NCBI RefSeq assembly: GCF_015667795.1
Contig: NZ_JADPEL010000014.1
Coordinates: 1-64,000 of the forward strand
Reading direction: 5' to 3'
Length of the DNA: 64,000 nucleotides
Source: Clostridium sp. D53t1_180928_C8
GTDB taxonomy: Bacteria > Bacillota > Clostridia > Clostridiales > Clostridiaceae
Shown here one piece after another: positions 25,801-34,537 of the stretch (positions are counted from its first letter, which is position 1; every line of letters begins with the position of its first letter). Under the pieces are notes generated by a model. That model did not search any database. It saw nothing but the letters and a program-made list of their open reading frames with translations, and was not told the DNA's origin. The position numbers were made by a program, and so were the translations under genes.

Positions 25801-27135
25801 TTAAGCGTCAAAGTAGTTTATTTTCGGTATTTCTTTTGAGTTCATGATATCAAATGATAGTGGTGGAACAAATACTTTTTGATTAACAGATGATCTTAAT
25901 TCTGCAATTCTTGTTACACCAACATAAACATCTGATATCTTATACCAGGTTGCATAATCTACAACTCCTGTTTGTGGTAAGTTAAATACACTTTGGAATA
26001 CCTTAACCGCTTCTTGAGTCTTTTGACCATATACTCCATCAACTGCAGACTTAGGTATTAATGGATAGTTTTGAGCTATTCTATTTAATTGATTTTGAAT
26101 TGTTTCAACTTCTGAACCACTAGATCCTATAGTTAAATCATATCCTGGATAAGAACTTGGACTTCCTTTTACAATTTCTGCAGTAACTAATTCTATATCA
26201 TTTCCATAATAATTTGTTAATATCTCATAAGGTGTTTTGCCTTGATCACCTAAATATTTGCTTCCCCACTGAGTCATCCATCCTGGACATTGAACATTCT
26301 TACCATCACAATATTGTGTTAATAATGGTTGTTTTCTTCCCATCCTTCTTATATAGCTTGAAAAAATATCATCAACAACCACACTTATACTGTCATAAAT
26401 ATTTCTTCCATAAGTAAAAGCATGATCATATGCTGTTGAATTTGTAATATCGTAGTTTTTACCTTTTCCCTTATACCATTCTGTATAAATTCTATTTAAT
26501 GTAAAAGATATTATCGCATATATATTAGCTCTTATTGTACTTTCAGGCCACGTTGAATAAATCTCACAAGATGCTACATTTTTAATATAATCCTTATATA
26601 GAACCTTATAATTTGGTGCTGAATCATTACTTGGTGTACCTGTATGAACAGTTATAAATTCTGGAACTACTGGTTTAGGAAGTACTACTCCACTAGTTGG
26701 TGGTGGTAATGGTTTATCAACCTCTTCTGGAATTTTTGCTGGATAATCTCCATTTAATGTGTTAGGTCCAATATTTATTACCTCTGCTCTTGATGGACCT
26801 CTTCTATTACTTTTTATTAATTGACATTGTTGTATAGCTGTTTGCGTCGGAAAGACCTGAACCCCATTTATAACAAGTGTTTCAAATCCATCCCTTTCAA
26901 TTTTTAAATCATATAAACTATATGGTGTAGGTTGTGATGGTTGTTGTGAATACTCTAAAGGAGGAGCATCTAATTCTATTGTTTGCGATTCACCTGATGA
27001 ATTTGTTACTAAATTTACCTCCTTACTATCCCCCTTCTGTCCTGTAGATGGTACTAATACTGCCTTACTTCCATCTACTGGTATATACGTATCACCTACA
27101 AAACATTGTATTTTTAATCTACCTTTATCAGCCAT
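25801..27135 (-). CDS. sleC: spore cortex-lytic enzyme SleC
   Basis: The 444-residue protein matches clostridial SleC: an N-terminal pre-pro region of about 150 residues, a central SpoIID/LytB-like domain (about 185-310, with STWPESTIRANIYAIISF and YDHAFTYGRNIYDSI), and a C-terminal peptidoglycan-binding domain (about 340-405, with SGSEVETIQNQLN and AVDGVYGQKTQEAVKVFQ). SleC is stored in spores as a pro-enzyme, cleaved by Csp proteases at germination, and degrades cortex. The csp-like protease gene lies 72 bp upstream on the same strand. Confidence 0.93.
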   Translation of the reverse strand: MADKGRLKIQCFVGDTYIPVDGSKAVLVPSTGQKGDSKEVNLVTNSSGESQTIELDAPPLEYSQQPSQPTPYSLYDLKIERDGFETLVINGVQVFPTQTAIQQCQLIKSNRRGPSRAEVINIGPNTLNGDYPAKIPEEVDKPLPPPTSGVVLPKPVVPEFITVHTGTPSNDSAPNYKVLYKDYIKNVASCEIYSTWPESTIRANIYAIISFTLNRIYTEWYKGKGKNYDITNSTAYDHAFTYGRNIYDSISVVVDDIFSSYIRRMGRKQPLLTQYCDGKNVQCPGWMTQWGSKYLGDQGKTPYEILTNYYGNDIELVTAEIVKGSPSSYPGYDLTIGSSGSEVETIQNQLNRIAQNYPLIPKSAVDGVYGQKTQEAVKVFQSVFNLPQTGVVDYATWYKISDVYVGVTRIAELRSSVNQKVFVPPLSFDIMNSKEIPKINYFDA

Positions 27136-27207
27136 AATTACTCCTCAATATATTAATCCATTAATATTAATATGCTTTTCATTCAGCTTTAGTTACTAAC
27201 ACTATAT

Positions 27208-30200
27208 CTATTTAGGCCTTCTAATAAATAAATTTCCAATACTGTATTCGTCATAATTCTCTTCATTTCTAGCACTATCTTTTTCTTGATAAATTTCTTT
27301 TATTGTATCGAATACTCCTTGCAAGCTAAAGGTCCCATATCCCCACTCTCTATTTGGATAAATATCTCCACTTCTTGTTTTTGCCCCGGCAATGATGTAG
27401 GTCTTTACTTGAGGAGTATATATTGATTCTTGATTTTTATTAACTATTGCCCATTGTAAAATTAAAGCACATCCACCTGCTACTACGGCTCCTGCTACAG
27501 AACCTCCGCTTGCAACTCCTATTCCTCCCCCTGGTTTAATAATAGTTGCATTTATACCTCCTGCCGCTATATCAGGTTTTATTCTATTATCTCTTGTATA
27601 TCCTCTACCTGATTCACTTACAACTGAATTATTATTTTGATTATAATAAGCTACACTAATTGCCCCATTTACTGTACTTGGTACTGTTAATGTTGTAATC
27701 TCTGTAGAGTTTAATAACTTGGTATCTTCTTCTAATAATTCTCGTTGTGGAATCCAAGCATAATACTTTCCATCAACTATATACTTACCCTTTAACCTAA
27801 ACTTCCATATTCCTTCTCTTAAATTACTTGCTTTAATAATAATTAAAGAATCTCCTGTTACATAATCAGGACTACTAAAATTTATAATCATTTCCGTGCC
27901 TTCATAAGTAAATTTTATTTTTTCGTTTCTAGCCAATTTCGATGTTAAATTATCAATAATCTCTCCTGATGGTGATACTATTGATAATGTTACAATATTA
28001 GGCTTATTTATATATATTTGAATTGGTAATATTCTTTGATTTTTTCCTGCTCTAAGTTCAATATCTTTAACATCATCATTAGCTTCAATTATCCCTTCAA
28101 CATGAGTTTCCGTATTTCCTTGATTTCCAGTGTTAGTTACTACAATCGTTCCTACCTGCCTTGAATAGTTTTCTATCGGTCTTTCTATAATACCCTCACC
28201 GGAATGCGATGCCATATTAGTACCAAGTGGTATATATATAACTATAGGTCTATTAAGTTCATTTCCTACAGAACCTGCATATCGTAACCCTAAAAGTACA
28301 TTCCAAGGTGTATATCCTTGTTTTTTAGTATCTATATAAGCTTCTTTTAGTTCATATTCATTTGCTTTTTGCAACTTTACTATAACAAATTCACAATCCG
28401 GGGCAGCTCCTTTTAATTCTGGATTAATTCCCCTACCTCCAATAATTCCTGCTACCATAGTTCCGTGCCCTACTTCATCTTTTGATTCAACTATAGCATA
28501 AGGATCTTCTCCTTTTGCTTTAGCTGATATAGCTTCTGTTATTTGTTCCTCTGTATATTCTCTTCCATATTTTATACCATAAATTTCTTTATCTTGATTA
28601 GTTAAAGTTTGATCCCATATTCTAAATACCCTAGATGTTCCATCTTCCCTTTGAAATTCTTCACTTAAATAATCTATACCAGTATCAATTATTCCTACTA
28701 GAACTCCCCTTCCATTTAACCTTAAATATGGATTATTATTAAAATCTGGTGCCCCACTTGCATCAATAGGAGATATCTCGCTTAATGTTAATATCGGCGT
28801 TAAATCAAAATCAACTATATTATTAGCTAATTTTCTTATTTCTTCAACTTTATCAATAGGAGTTATTATTATTGCAAAAGCCTCAGATATCATTACTCCT
28901 TTTACCCCAGGAATTGAAAGTATCTCCTCAAATCTTTTTTTATTAGCCACCTCTATTAATAGAACAATATTATTCTGATTTACTTTACTATCGCTTACAG
29001 TATTTGATATCATATTATTTATTCCTTCATTATTAGAGCTATTTACTATATTAGGGTCAGATGAAGATTTTTCAGTTACATCTGTACTTATATTTGAATT
29101 ATTCTTAGGTTCATCCTGCCTAGTTAATTCATCATATCTAGCTCCTAATTGATTCATAGTTAATTTCAAACTATTATATGCACAAACTTCACCATAGCCC
29201 CAAGCTGGATTCGGATAAATTACATCCCTTCTTTCCTTCTTTGCACCAACAACTAGATAATACTTTAACCTTTCTCCATAAAGATAAGGATCATTTTGTT
29301 TTACTATTCCCCATTGCATCATTAATGCACATATCCCAGTAACATTCGGTGTAGCCATTGATGTTCCTGTTTTTCTATCAAATGATTTATCAGGAATTGT
29401 AGAATAAATATTTTCTCCTGGAGCTACTATATCTGGTTTAATATATTGACCAACATACTGATTTCCTCTACCACTAAATGGTGATATATTATTAGTTAGA
29501 TAGTTATAACTTCCAACAGAAATAATATTATTTACTGTAGCTGGAATTCCTAATGTATTATCTATTGTTGGATCTAAAAATTTTGTAGTTACATTTAATC
29601 CTTCTGATATTGGTAACCATATATTAAAAATTCCCGTATAATTATTAACTCTTTTAATTATTAGCTTCCATTGACCAGATGTTACAAACTCATTGACACC
29701 ACTAAGTATTATTCCTATTTCTCCACTAATATCAAAAGGCTTAGCTCCTGTGTTATACATTTGATAAACACTGCCACCTATCCTACCTTCTCTAAATCCT
29801 TCTGCTAAAAATACTTCTCCACTGCTTATTCCAGAAGGAGATATAATCTCTATACTAACTTCTGGTAAAATAGATTTATATATGTTTAATGCTATAATAG
29901 TCTCTACATCCCCAACATTAAAATAAATTTCATTTACAGCTTTTAATTCACCTGAAATATGATGTGCGGCTTCACCTTCATTTCCTGCTGCAATTACTAT
30001 AGTCTCCCTTTCTAAAATTGCTGTTATACTTATATATTGCTCTAATAGACTACTACCATTATGTGCTCCATCATTTGTACTCAAACTCATATTAATAACT
30101 AATGGTAATCCCAACTCTTTTGACTTATCTCTTAAAAATTTAAGACCTCGCATTATTTGACTACTAAGTGCAAATCTAGTTCTTGCAACCTTAACCATTG

Positions 30201-30930
30201 CTATAGAACTTTTAGGTGCTACACCATAAAATTTTTTATCTATTTTTCCACCAGCACAAGCAATACCAGCTACATGTGTTCCGTGCCCAACTATATCTAC
30301 AGAATTAACTATTGAAAATGGATCTGTTGCCTGTAATGCTTTATTTATTATTTCACTATCATATATTTTTCCCCCTTGCTCTAAATCATAAATATATTTA
30401 ATTCTAGTGGTTCCATCATCATTTATAAATGCAGGATGAGTATAATCTATACCAGTATCTATAAAACCAACTAATACCCCTTGTCCATCCAAATCGTATG
30501 AACTTACAACTTGTGGAATACATGATACTCTATTAGCTTGATCATCTGTAATATATAAGCTTTTAGGCAATTCTATATATTGAATAAGAGGATTTAACGC
30601 TAAATCTATCAACTTATCCACAGGAATTACTACAATTCCGAAATTATATCCTAAATCCTCATACTTCCCTCCCAACTTATCCACAGATTCTGATACTTTA
30701 TCCACACTATCCCCAGAAATGATAACAACCTCTATTTGTGGCTCTATATTTTGTGATAAAAAACTATTTGATATATTCAATTTTCCTAAAACCTGTGCTG
30801 GGAAATTTTTTAATAATCCTAAATAATTCTTATTTAAATACTTAGTTTCTATATTATCAACCCCACATAAAATTGCTTTATATAGTATATGCTTATATAT
30901 GTTTTTTGTATTAACAAAAAAAAAGTGCAA
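27208..30930 (-). CDS. tandem subtilisin-like germination protease, CspBA-like fusion
   Basis: The open frame encodes two full Csp-type subtilase units. Unit 1 has D158 (FIDTGID), H216 (VGHGTHVAG), an oxyanion Asn (AAGNEG) and Ser near 522 (GTSMATP). Unit 2 has Asp near 748 (IIDTGID), His near 821 (VGHGTMVAG), Asn (NTGNQG) and Ser near 1141 (SGGSVAGA). Each unit has its own prodomain and a jelly-roll-type insert. Csp proteases activate pro-SleC at germination. The fusion resembles C. difficile CspBA, but both triads look complete here. The real start is unknown: the TTG at 30930 lies inside a terminator, and there is no in-frame ATG before about residue 257. Confidence 0.88.
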   Translation of the reverse strand: MHFFFVNTKNIYKHILYKAILCGVDNIETKYLNKNYLGLLKNFPAQVLGKLNISNSFLSQNIEPQIEVVIISGDSVDKVSESVDKLGGKYEDLGYNFGIVVIPVDKLIDLALNPLIQYIELPKSLYITDDQANRVSCIPQVVSSYDLDGQGVLVGFIDTGIDYTHPAFINDDGTTRIKYIYDLEQGGKIYDSEIINKALQATDPFSIVNSVDIVGHGTHVAGIACAGGKIDKKFYGVAPKSSIAMVKVARTRFALSSQIMRGLKFLRDKSKELGLPLVINMSLSTNDGAHNGSSLLEQYISITAILERETIVIAAGNEGEAAHHISGELKAVNEIYFNVGDVETIIALNIYKSILPEVSIEIISPSGISSGEVFLAEGFREGRIGGSVYQMYNTGAKPFDISGEIGIILSGVNEFVTSGQWKLIIKRVNNYTGIFNIWLPISEGLNVTTKFLDPTIDNTLGIPATVNNIISVGSYNYLTNNISPFSGRGNQYVGQYIKPDIVAPGENIYSTIPDKSFDRKTGTSMATPNVTGICALMMQWGIVKQNDPYLYGERLKYYLVVGAKKERRDVIYPNPAWGYGEVCAYNSLKLTMNQLGARYDELTRQDEPKNNSNISTDVTEKSSSDPNIVNSSNNEGINNMISNTVSDSKVNQNNIVLLIEVANKKRFEEILSIPGVKGVMISEAFAIIITPIDKVEEIRKLANNIVDFDLTPILTLSEISPIDASGAPDFNNNPYLRLNGRGVLVGIIDTGIDYLSEEFQREDGTSRVFRIWDQTLTNQDKEIYGIKYGREYTEEQITEAISAKAKGEDPYAIVESKDEVGHGTMVAGIIGGRGINPELKGAAPDCEFVIVKLQKANEYELKEAYIDTKKQGYTPWNVLLGLRYAGSVGNELNRPIVIYIPLGTNMASHSGEGIIERPIENYSRQVGTIVVTNTGNQGNTETHVEGIIEANDDVKDIELRAGKNQRILPIQIYINKPNIVTLSIVSPSGEIIDNLTSKLARNEKIKFTYEGTEMIINFSSPDYVTGDSLIIIKASNLREGIWKFRLKGKYIVDGKYYAWIPQRELLEEDTKLLNSTEITTLTVPSTVNGAISVAYYNQNNNSVVSESGRGYTRDNRIKPDIAAGGINATIIKPGGGIGVASGGSVAGAVVAGGCALILQWAIVNKNQESIYTPQVKTYIIAGAKTRSGDIYPNREWGYGTFSLQGVFDTIKEIYQEKDSARNEENYDEYSIGNLFIRRPK
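30884..30912 (-). promoter_or_regulatory. candidate sigma-E promoter of the csp-sleC unit
   Basis: On the minus strand AATAC (30912-30908) and CATATACT (30891-30884) are 16 bp apart. The -10 block fits the sporulation sigma-E pattern CATAnAnT, as expected for a gene expressed in the mother cell. It lies just past the terminator of the upstream gene. Confidence 0.4.
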
Positions 30931-30941
30931 TTAAGCACTTT
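30914..30941 (-). terminator. terminator of the XRE/S24-like gene
   Basis: AAAGTGC pairs with GCACTTT around TTAATT, followed on the minus strand by nine T in all. It begins two bases past the stop of the upstream gene and separates it from csp-sleC. Confidence 0.85.
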
Positions 30942-30942
30942 A

Positions 30943-31617
30943 TTACAATCTAATCTCTACTCTTTCTAATTTTGCAATTACTGATATTTCTTTACTTTCT
31001 AAAGTCTCAGTCATAAGAGTTCCTCCGTTGCTTACAAGTAATAACTTAGAATTTCCAAGACTCTTTATTTGTCTTATTTTTCTATTTCCCTTATAATCAA
31101 CTAAGAATATTCCATTATTACTTACTTCCTTTACTAAATGAGCAAAGGCTAAATCTCCTTGCATCATTCTAAACCCAGACATTTCATTATCCTGAATTTC
31201 TAAATACATAACTTTATCCTGCGGAAAACCTTCTACCTTATTTGAATGGATAGGTAACTCTATTTTCCCTTTAACATTTTTCAAACTATAATCATAAATT
31301 GGAACATTCTTTAAAACAGATGAAAATGCATTATCCCATACTTCTTCAGTTTCAATTTTTGATGGCTTCTTATTAACTACAGCATAAGTTTTTCTCTCTT
31401 CCATTAATGCTTCATCAGTCACTACCATACTTACATCATTTAAATCTACTTTTAAAATTTTAGCAGCCTTATCTATAAATGATTCCTGTACAATTCTTCT
31501 TCCTGTTTCAACTTCATTTATAAATTTCTCTGCAACCCCTAACTTCTTTGCAAATGCCTTTTGTGTCATACCAGATTTTACTCTAGCTTCTTTTATTTTT
31601 TCACCAACTCTACTCAT
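30943..31617 (-). CDS. XRE-family regulator with S24/LexA-like C-terminal domain lacking the catalytic Ser
   Basis: The 224-residue protein has an N-terminal XRE helix-turn-helix (about 5-60, with SGMTQKAFAKKLGVAEKFINEVETG) and a C-terminal fold aligning with S24 peptidases (about 135-220). Where LexA has GDSM this protein has DNEM, so the nucleophilic Ser is Glu, and the Lys position aligns with Arg. Self-cleavage is therefore unlikely. The start ATG at 31617 overlaps the DUF3783 stop and has AAAGGA 8 bases upstream. It may act as a non-cleavable repressor sensing a ligand. Confidence 0.8.
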   Translation of the reverse strand: MSRVGEKIKEARVKSGMTQKAFAKKLGVAEKFINEVETGRRIVQESFIDKAAKILKVDLNDVSMVVTDEALMEERKTYAVVNKKPSKIETEEVWDNAFSSVLKNVPIYDYSLKNVKGKIELPIHSNKVEGFPQDKVMYLEIQDNEMSGFRMMQGDLAFAHLVKEVSNNGIFLVDYKGNRKIRQIKSLGNSKLLLVSNGGTLMTETLESKEISVIAKLERVEIRL

Positions 31618-31984
31618 TGTCATTTTCCTTTCTAACTTTTGAATACCATTCTTTCTCATCTTTTAAATGCTTAATAAGATAGTTTATCTTCCAATTAATT
31701 GACTGCTCAGTTACTACAGCTAAAATTCCATCCTTAATCTTTTCCCTAGTATCAATTATCGCTTTTCTAAGTTCATTCTCTGATAAATTATTATATAATA
31801 TTACTTTCTCCTTAATTGGATTGCAATTAAATATATCTAATCTAGTACCTTTTAATACATCCATTAATGTCATTTCGCACATTTCAGGAGTTATTTCTAT
31901 TATCTTATATCCAAACTCACTTAAGTTTAATAACTCTATATTAGATAATCCATATACTAAAATACATTTATTATTATCAAGCAT
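31610..31984 (-). CDS. DUF3783 domain-containing protein
   Basis: The 124-residue protein opens with a short strand-turn (KCILVYGLSNIELLNL) and continues with the VILYNNLSENELRKAIIDTRE segment typical of DUF3783, a small family found mainly in clostridia with no known role. The ATG at 31984 is preferred because AAAGGGGTG lies before it. It overlaps the following XRE/S24-like gene by 8 bases, so the two are translationally coupled. Confidence 0.7.
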   Translation of the reverse strand: MLDNNKCILVYGLSNIELLNLSEFGYKIIEITPEMCEMTLMDVLKGTRLDIFNCNPIKEKVILYNNLSENELRKAIIDTREKIKDGILAVVTEQSINWKINYLIKHLKDEKEWYSKVRKENDNE

Positions 31985-32019
31985 ACAAACACCCCTTTTA
32001 TACATGAAGATTTAATTTT

Positions 32020-32078
32020 AGGCTGCATTAAAAATTAATGTGAAAATAAAAATATTCACATCTTATTTAATACAGCCT
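32020..32078. repeat. nested imperfect palindrome, possible bidirectional terminator
   Basis: The outer arms AGGCTGCATTAAA and TTTAATACAGCCT pair with one bulge, and the inner arms TGTGAA and TTCACA pair around AAATAAAAATA. It sits between the start region of the DUF3783 gene and the stop of the cyclophilin gene and lacks a long terminal T run. Confidence 0.45.
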
Positions 32079-32101
32079 ATCACTCATAAAAGCCTTCTAT
32101 A

Positions 32102-32626
32102 TTAGTCTTCTATTATTTCAGGTTCTTCAAACTTCTCTCCAAAAGTATCTACAGTTACTTTCTTCATTACTTGATCCTCATATGGTTTATCACTATAGTC
32201 TCTCTTAGTGTTAACTATCTTTGTAGCAACATCTAATCCTTCTATAATCTTTCCAAATGAAGCATATTGTCCATCTAGGTGTGGTGCATCTTCAACCATT
32301 ATAAAGAATTGACTACCTGCTGAATCTGGGTGCATTGCTCTAGCCATAGATAAAACACCTTTTGTATGTTTTAAATTATTTGCAACTCCGTTTCTTGAGA
32401 ATTCACCTTTTATACTATATCCAGGACCTCCAATTCCCATTCCTTCTGGACATCCACCTTGAATCATAAATCCTGGTATTACTCTATGGAATATTAATCC
32501 ATCATAAAATCCTCTATTTATTAAATCAACAAAATTTCTAACTGTATTTGGGGCTACTTCTGGATATAACTCCGCTTTCATTATATCTCCATTTTCCATT
32601 TCTATAGTTACTATAGGGTTTTTCAT
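32102..32626 (-). CDS. ppiB: cyclophilin-type peptidyl-prolyl cis-trans isomerase
   Basis: The 174-residue cytoplasmic protein is one cyclophilin domain. Active-site features are FHRVIPGFMIQGG (catalytic Arg), MARAMHPDSAGSQFFIM and HLDGQYASFGKI. It has no signal peptide, so it is the cytosolic PpiB type that assists proline isomerisation during folding. It stands alone between the DUF3783 and DUF4325 genes. Confidence 0.95.
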   Translation of the reverse strand: MKNPIVTIEMENGDIMKAELYPEVAPNTVRNFVDLINRGFYDGLIFHRVIPGFMIQGGCPEGMGIGGPGYSIKGEFSRNGVANNLKHTKGVLSMARAMHPDSAGSQFFIMVEDAPHLDGQYASFGKIIEGLDVATKIVNTKRDYSDKPYEDQVMKKVTVDTFGEKFEEPEIIED

Positions 32627-32894
32627 ATTAATTACCTCACTTTCATTTTTTGGTATAATTTATTATTATCATATTTCTATACACTAATTCAATGTTTTAT
32701 AAAAATTTTATATAAATTTTTACTTCAACTACACCTAATATCATTGAATAAATAACACTAAAGCAAGTATTTAAGTCATGAAATTGAAGTTCAGAAACTC
32801 ACTTAAAAGAAAAAAAGCCTCGAAAATCGAAGCTAAATAGGTTTTAACTAATAAAAAAACGAAACTTTAAAATATATTTAATTTGAGTCTTTAT

Positions 32895-33173
32895 TTATTG
32901 TTGAAAAGCAGTTCCTAGAACTACTCTTGAATAATCACTATAGTTTGATAAATTTTTAACATCTATTTGTTTAAAAATGTAGTCTCTTCCAAATTTATTT
33001 ATTAAATCACTAAATAAACACATTAAAAAAGTTGATGGGATTCTATCTAATCCACAAAAATCTAAGCTTATCCCATTATCTAAATTATTTTTTACTATCT
33101 CTCTTAATAATATAGCGTCCTCTATTGAATATCTCTCTCCTAAGAAATCCTTTATTTTTATATTCATACTCAT
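32895..33173 (-). CDS. STAS-like protein (DUF4325)
   Basis: This 92-residue protein resembles DUF4325, a STAS-like fold seen in regulators and phage-associated proteins. A strand-turn with SLDFCGLDRIPSTFLMCLFSDL corresponds to the family's central DF-x-G-V and Ser/Thr-Phe motif. No DNA-binding domain is present. The ATG at 33173 has AAAGGAGAT upstream. The promoter holds two near-perfect CodY boxes, so expression should rise when branched-chain amino acids and GTP fall. Function unknown. Confidence 0.72.
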   Translation of the reverse strand: MSMNIKIKDFLGERYSIEDAILLREIVKNNLDNGISLDFCGLDRIPSTFLMCLFSDLINKFGRDYIFKQIDVKNLSNYSDYSRVVLGTAFQQ

Positions 33174-33193
33174 TACCCCAATCTCCTTTTTTA

Positions 33194-33251
33194 AATATTC
33201 TGAAAATTCCCTCTACAATAATAATATATACAATTTTCAGAATATTGTCAA
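33194..33251 (-). promoter_or_regulatory. promoter with two CodY boxes controlling the DUF4325 gene
   Basis: TTGACA (33251-33246) and TATATT (33228-33223) on the minus strand are 17 bp apart. The sequences AATTTTCAGAATATT (33232-33246) and AATATTCTGAAAATT (33194-33208) each match the CodY consensus AATTTTCWGAAAATT at 14 of 15 positions. One lies in the promoter spacer, the other between the start point and the ribosome binding site. Confidence 0.75.
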
Positions 33252-33303
33252 TGATTTAACAATTATTTTTTAATAATTTCCTTTTATTTAAAATTTTAAT
33301 AAA

Positions 33304-33325
33304 AAAAACGCCTTATGGCGTTTCT
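33304..33325 (-). terminator. terminator of murI
   Basis: AAACGCC pairs with GGCGTTT around a 4-base loop, followed by T-rich sequence on the minus strand. It overlaps the last bases before the murI stop codon. Confidence 0.85.
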
Positions 33326-34102
33326 TTACGGTTGTTGAATTAACTTAAAACTCAAATCAATAACCTTTTTTTCATCTAAGGAATTATATATATCTACATT
33401 CCCTTTTTCAATCCTATCAGTTAATAGATTTTTTTCTCCTAATCTTCTTTTTATTTCTTTAGCAGTTCCTTCTCCACCATCCATTATAATAACATTACTT
33501 CCAACAATTTTAGCTATTACATCTTTAACAAAAGGATAATGAGTACATCCAAGTACTATAGAACTTATTTCACTTTTATCATATATACTTAATTTTTCTT
33601 CTAAATATTCCTCTAATTCTTTTCCACTCAAAACACCATTTTCTATAAACTCCATAAGTCCAGCACATGGTATTGGAATTATTTCAGCCTTTTCCTTATA
33701 TTTATTAAGTAACAAATTAAACTTCTCTTGTTTAATGGTCATAGGTGTCGCCATTATTAATATTTTTCCATTTCTATTTAACTCTACCGCAGGCTTTATT
33801 GCAGGCTCTATTCCGACTAAAGGCATATCTGGATATACCCTTCTTAGCTCACTTACAGCTGCACTTGTTGCTGTATTACAAGCAACAACTAATCCCTTTA
33901 TCCCTTTTTCAATTAAAAAATCAACAACATTAAAAGTTAAATCTCTAATTTCTTTCGTTGGCTTCACACCATATGGAGCATTTTTTGAATCTCCAAAATA
34001 TATATAATTTTCATTAGGCATTATTTTTATAGCTTCTCTAAGTACACTTAAACCACCTACGCCAGAATCTAAAAAACCTATTGGTAAATCCTTTTTATTC
34101 AA
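33326..34102 (-). CDS. murI: glutamate racemase
   Basis: The 258-residue cytoplasmic enzyme interconverts L- and D-glutamate for peptidoglycan synthesis. Both catalytic cysteines are in place: GLVVACNTATS and VLGCTHYPF. The N-terminal IGFLDSGVGGLSVLRE motif is diagnostic. It is transcribed alone, 120 bp downstream of the LexA-controlled gene. Confidence 0.97.
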   Translation of the reverse strand: MNKKDLPIGFLDSGVGGLSVLREAIKIMPNENYIYFGDSKNAPYGVKPTKEIRDLTFNVVDFLIEKGIKGLVVACNTATSAAVSELRRVYPDMPLVGIEPAIKPAVELNRNGKILIMATPMTIKQEKFNLLLNKYKEKAEIIPIPCAGLMEFIENGVLSGKELEEYLEEKLSIYDKSEISSIVLGCTHYPFVKDVIAKIVGSNVIIMDGGEGTAKEIKRRLGEKNLLTDRIEKGNVDIYNSLDEKKVIDLSFKLIQQP

Positions 34103-34223
34103 GTTCTCTCACTCCAATTTATATATTCCTTAATTTTATTTTATACCTTAATTAATAGTAAATCTACTTTCAAATTAATATTATATATAAATTCTTGTGT
34201 ATTTTTCTTTCAATAAAAAACTA

Positions 34224-34526
34224 TTAATTATTAGACATCCAAGATGGAATTGACACCCTATCATTTTCCATTAATTGTGATTGTAATATATGCTTCTTTT
34301 TATCTTGCTTTCTCTTAGCTGAATTTATATTTAATAGTTCTTCTGCCTCTCTCATACTTTTTGCTTTAAATACCATTGTCCATCCATCTTTATTATATTT
34401 TCCTGCACACATAACATACTTATCTTTATTTTTATTTACACCATTCATACTATCGTAAATAAAACTATTAAGTTCCCCGATATTTTTATAATTAACTTTT
34501 ACAAATATTCCTCTATTACCTTTCAT
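34224..34526 (-). CDS. LexA-controlled protein of unknown function
   Basis: The 100-residue soluble, basic protein has no signal peptide, membrane segment, cysteine motif or LysM domain. A two-strand/helix layout is likely at 8-70, with a Lys-rich helix near 68-80 and a C-terminal IPSWM motif. GGAGGT precedes the ATG by 6 bases. Two SOS boxes flank the promoter, so it should be induced by DNA damage. It is not YneA-like. I do not recognise the family; a damage-response or toxin role is open. Confidence 0.75.
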   Translation of the reverse strand: MKGNRGIFVKVNYKNIGELNSFIYDSMNGVNKNKDKYVMCAGKYNKDGWTMVFKAKSMREAEELLNINSAKRKQDKKKHILQSQLMENDRVSIPSWMSNN

Positions 34527-34537
34527 ACCGCACCTCC

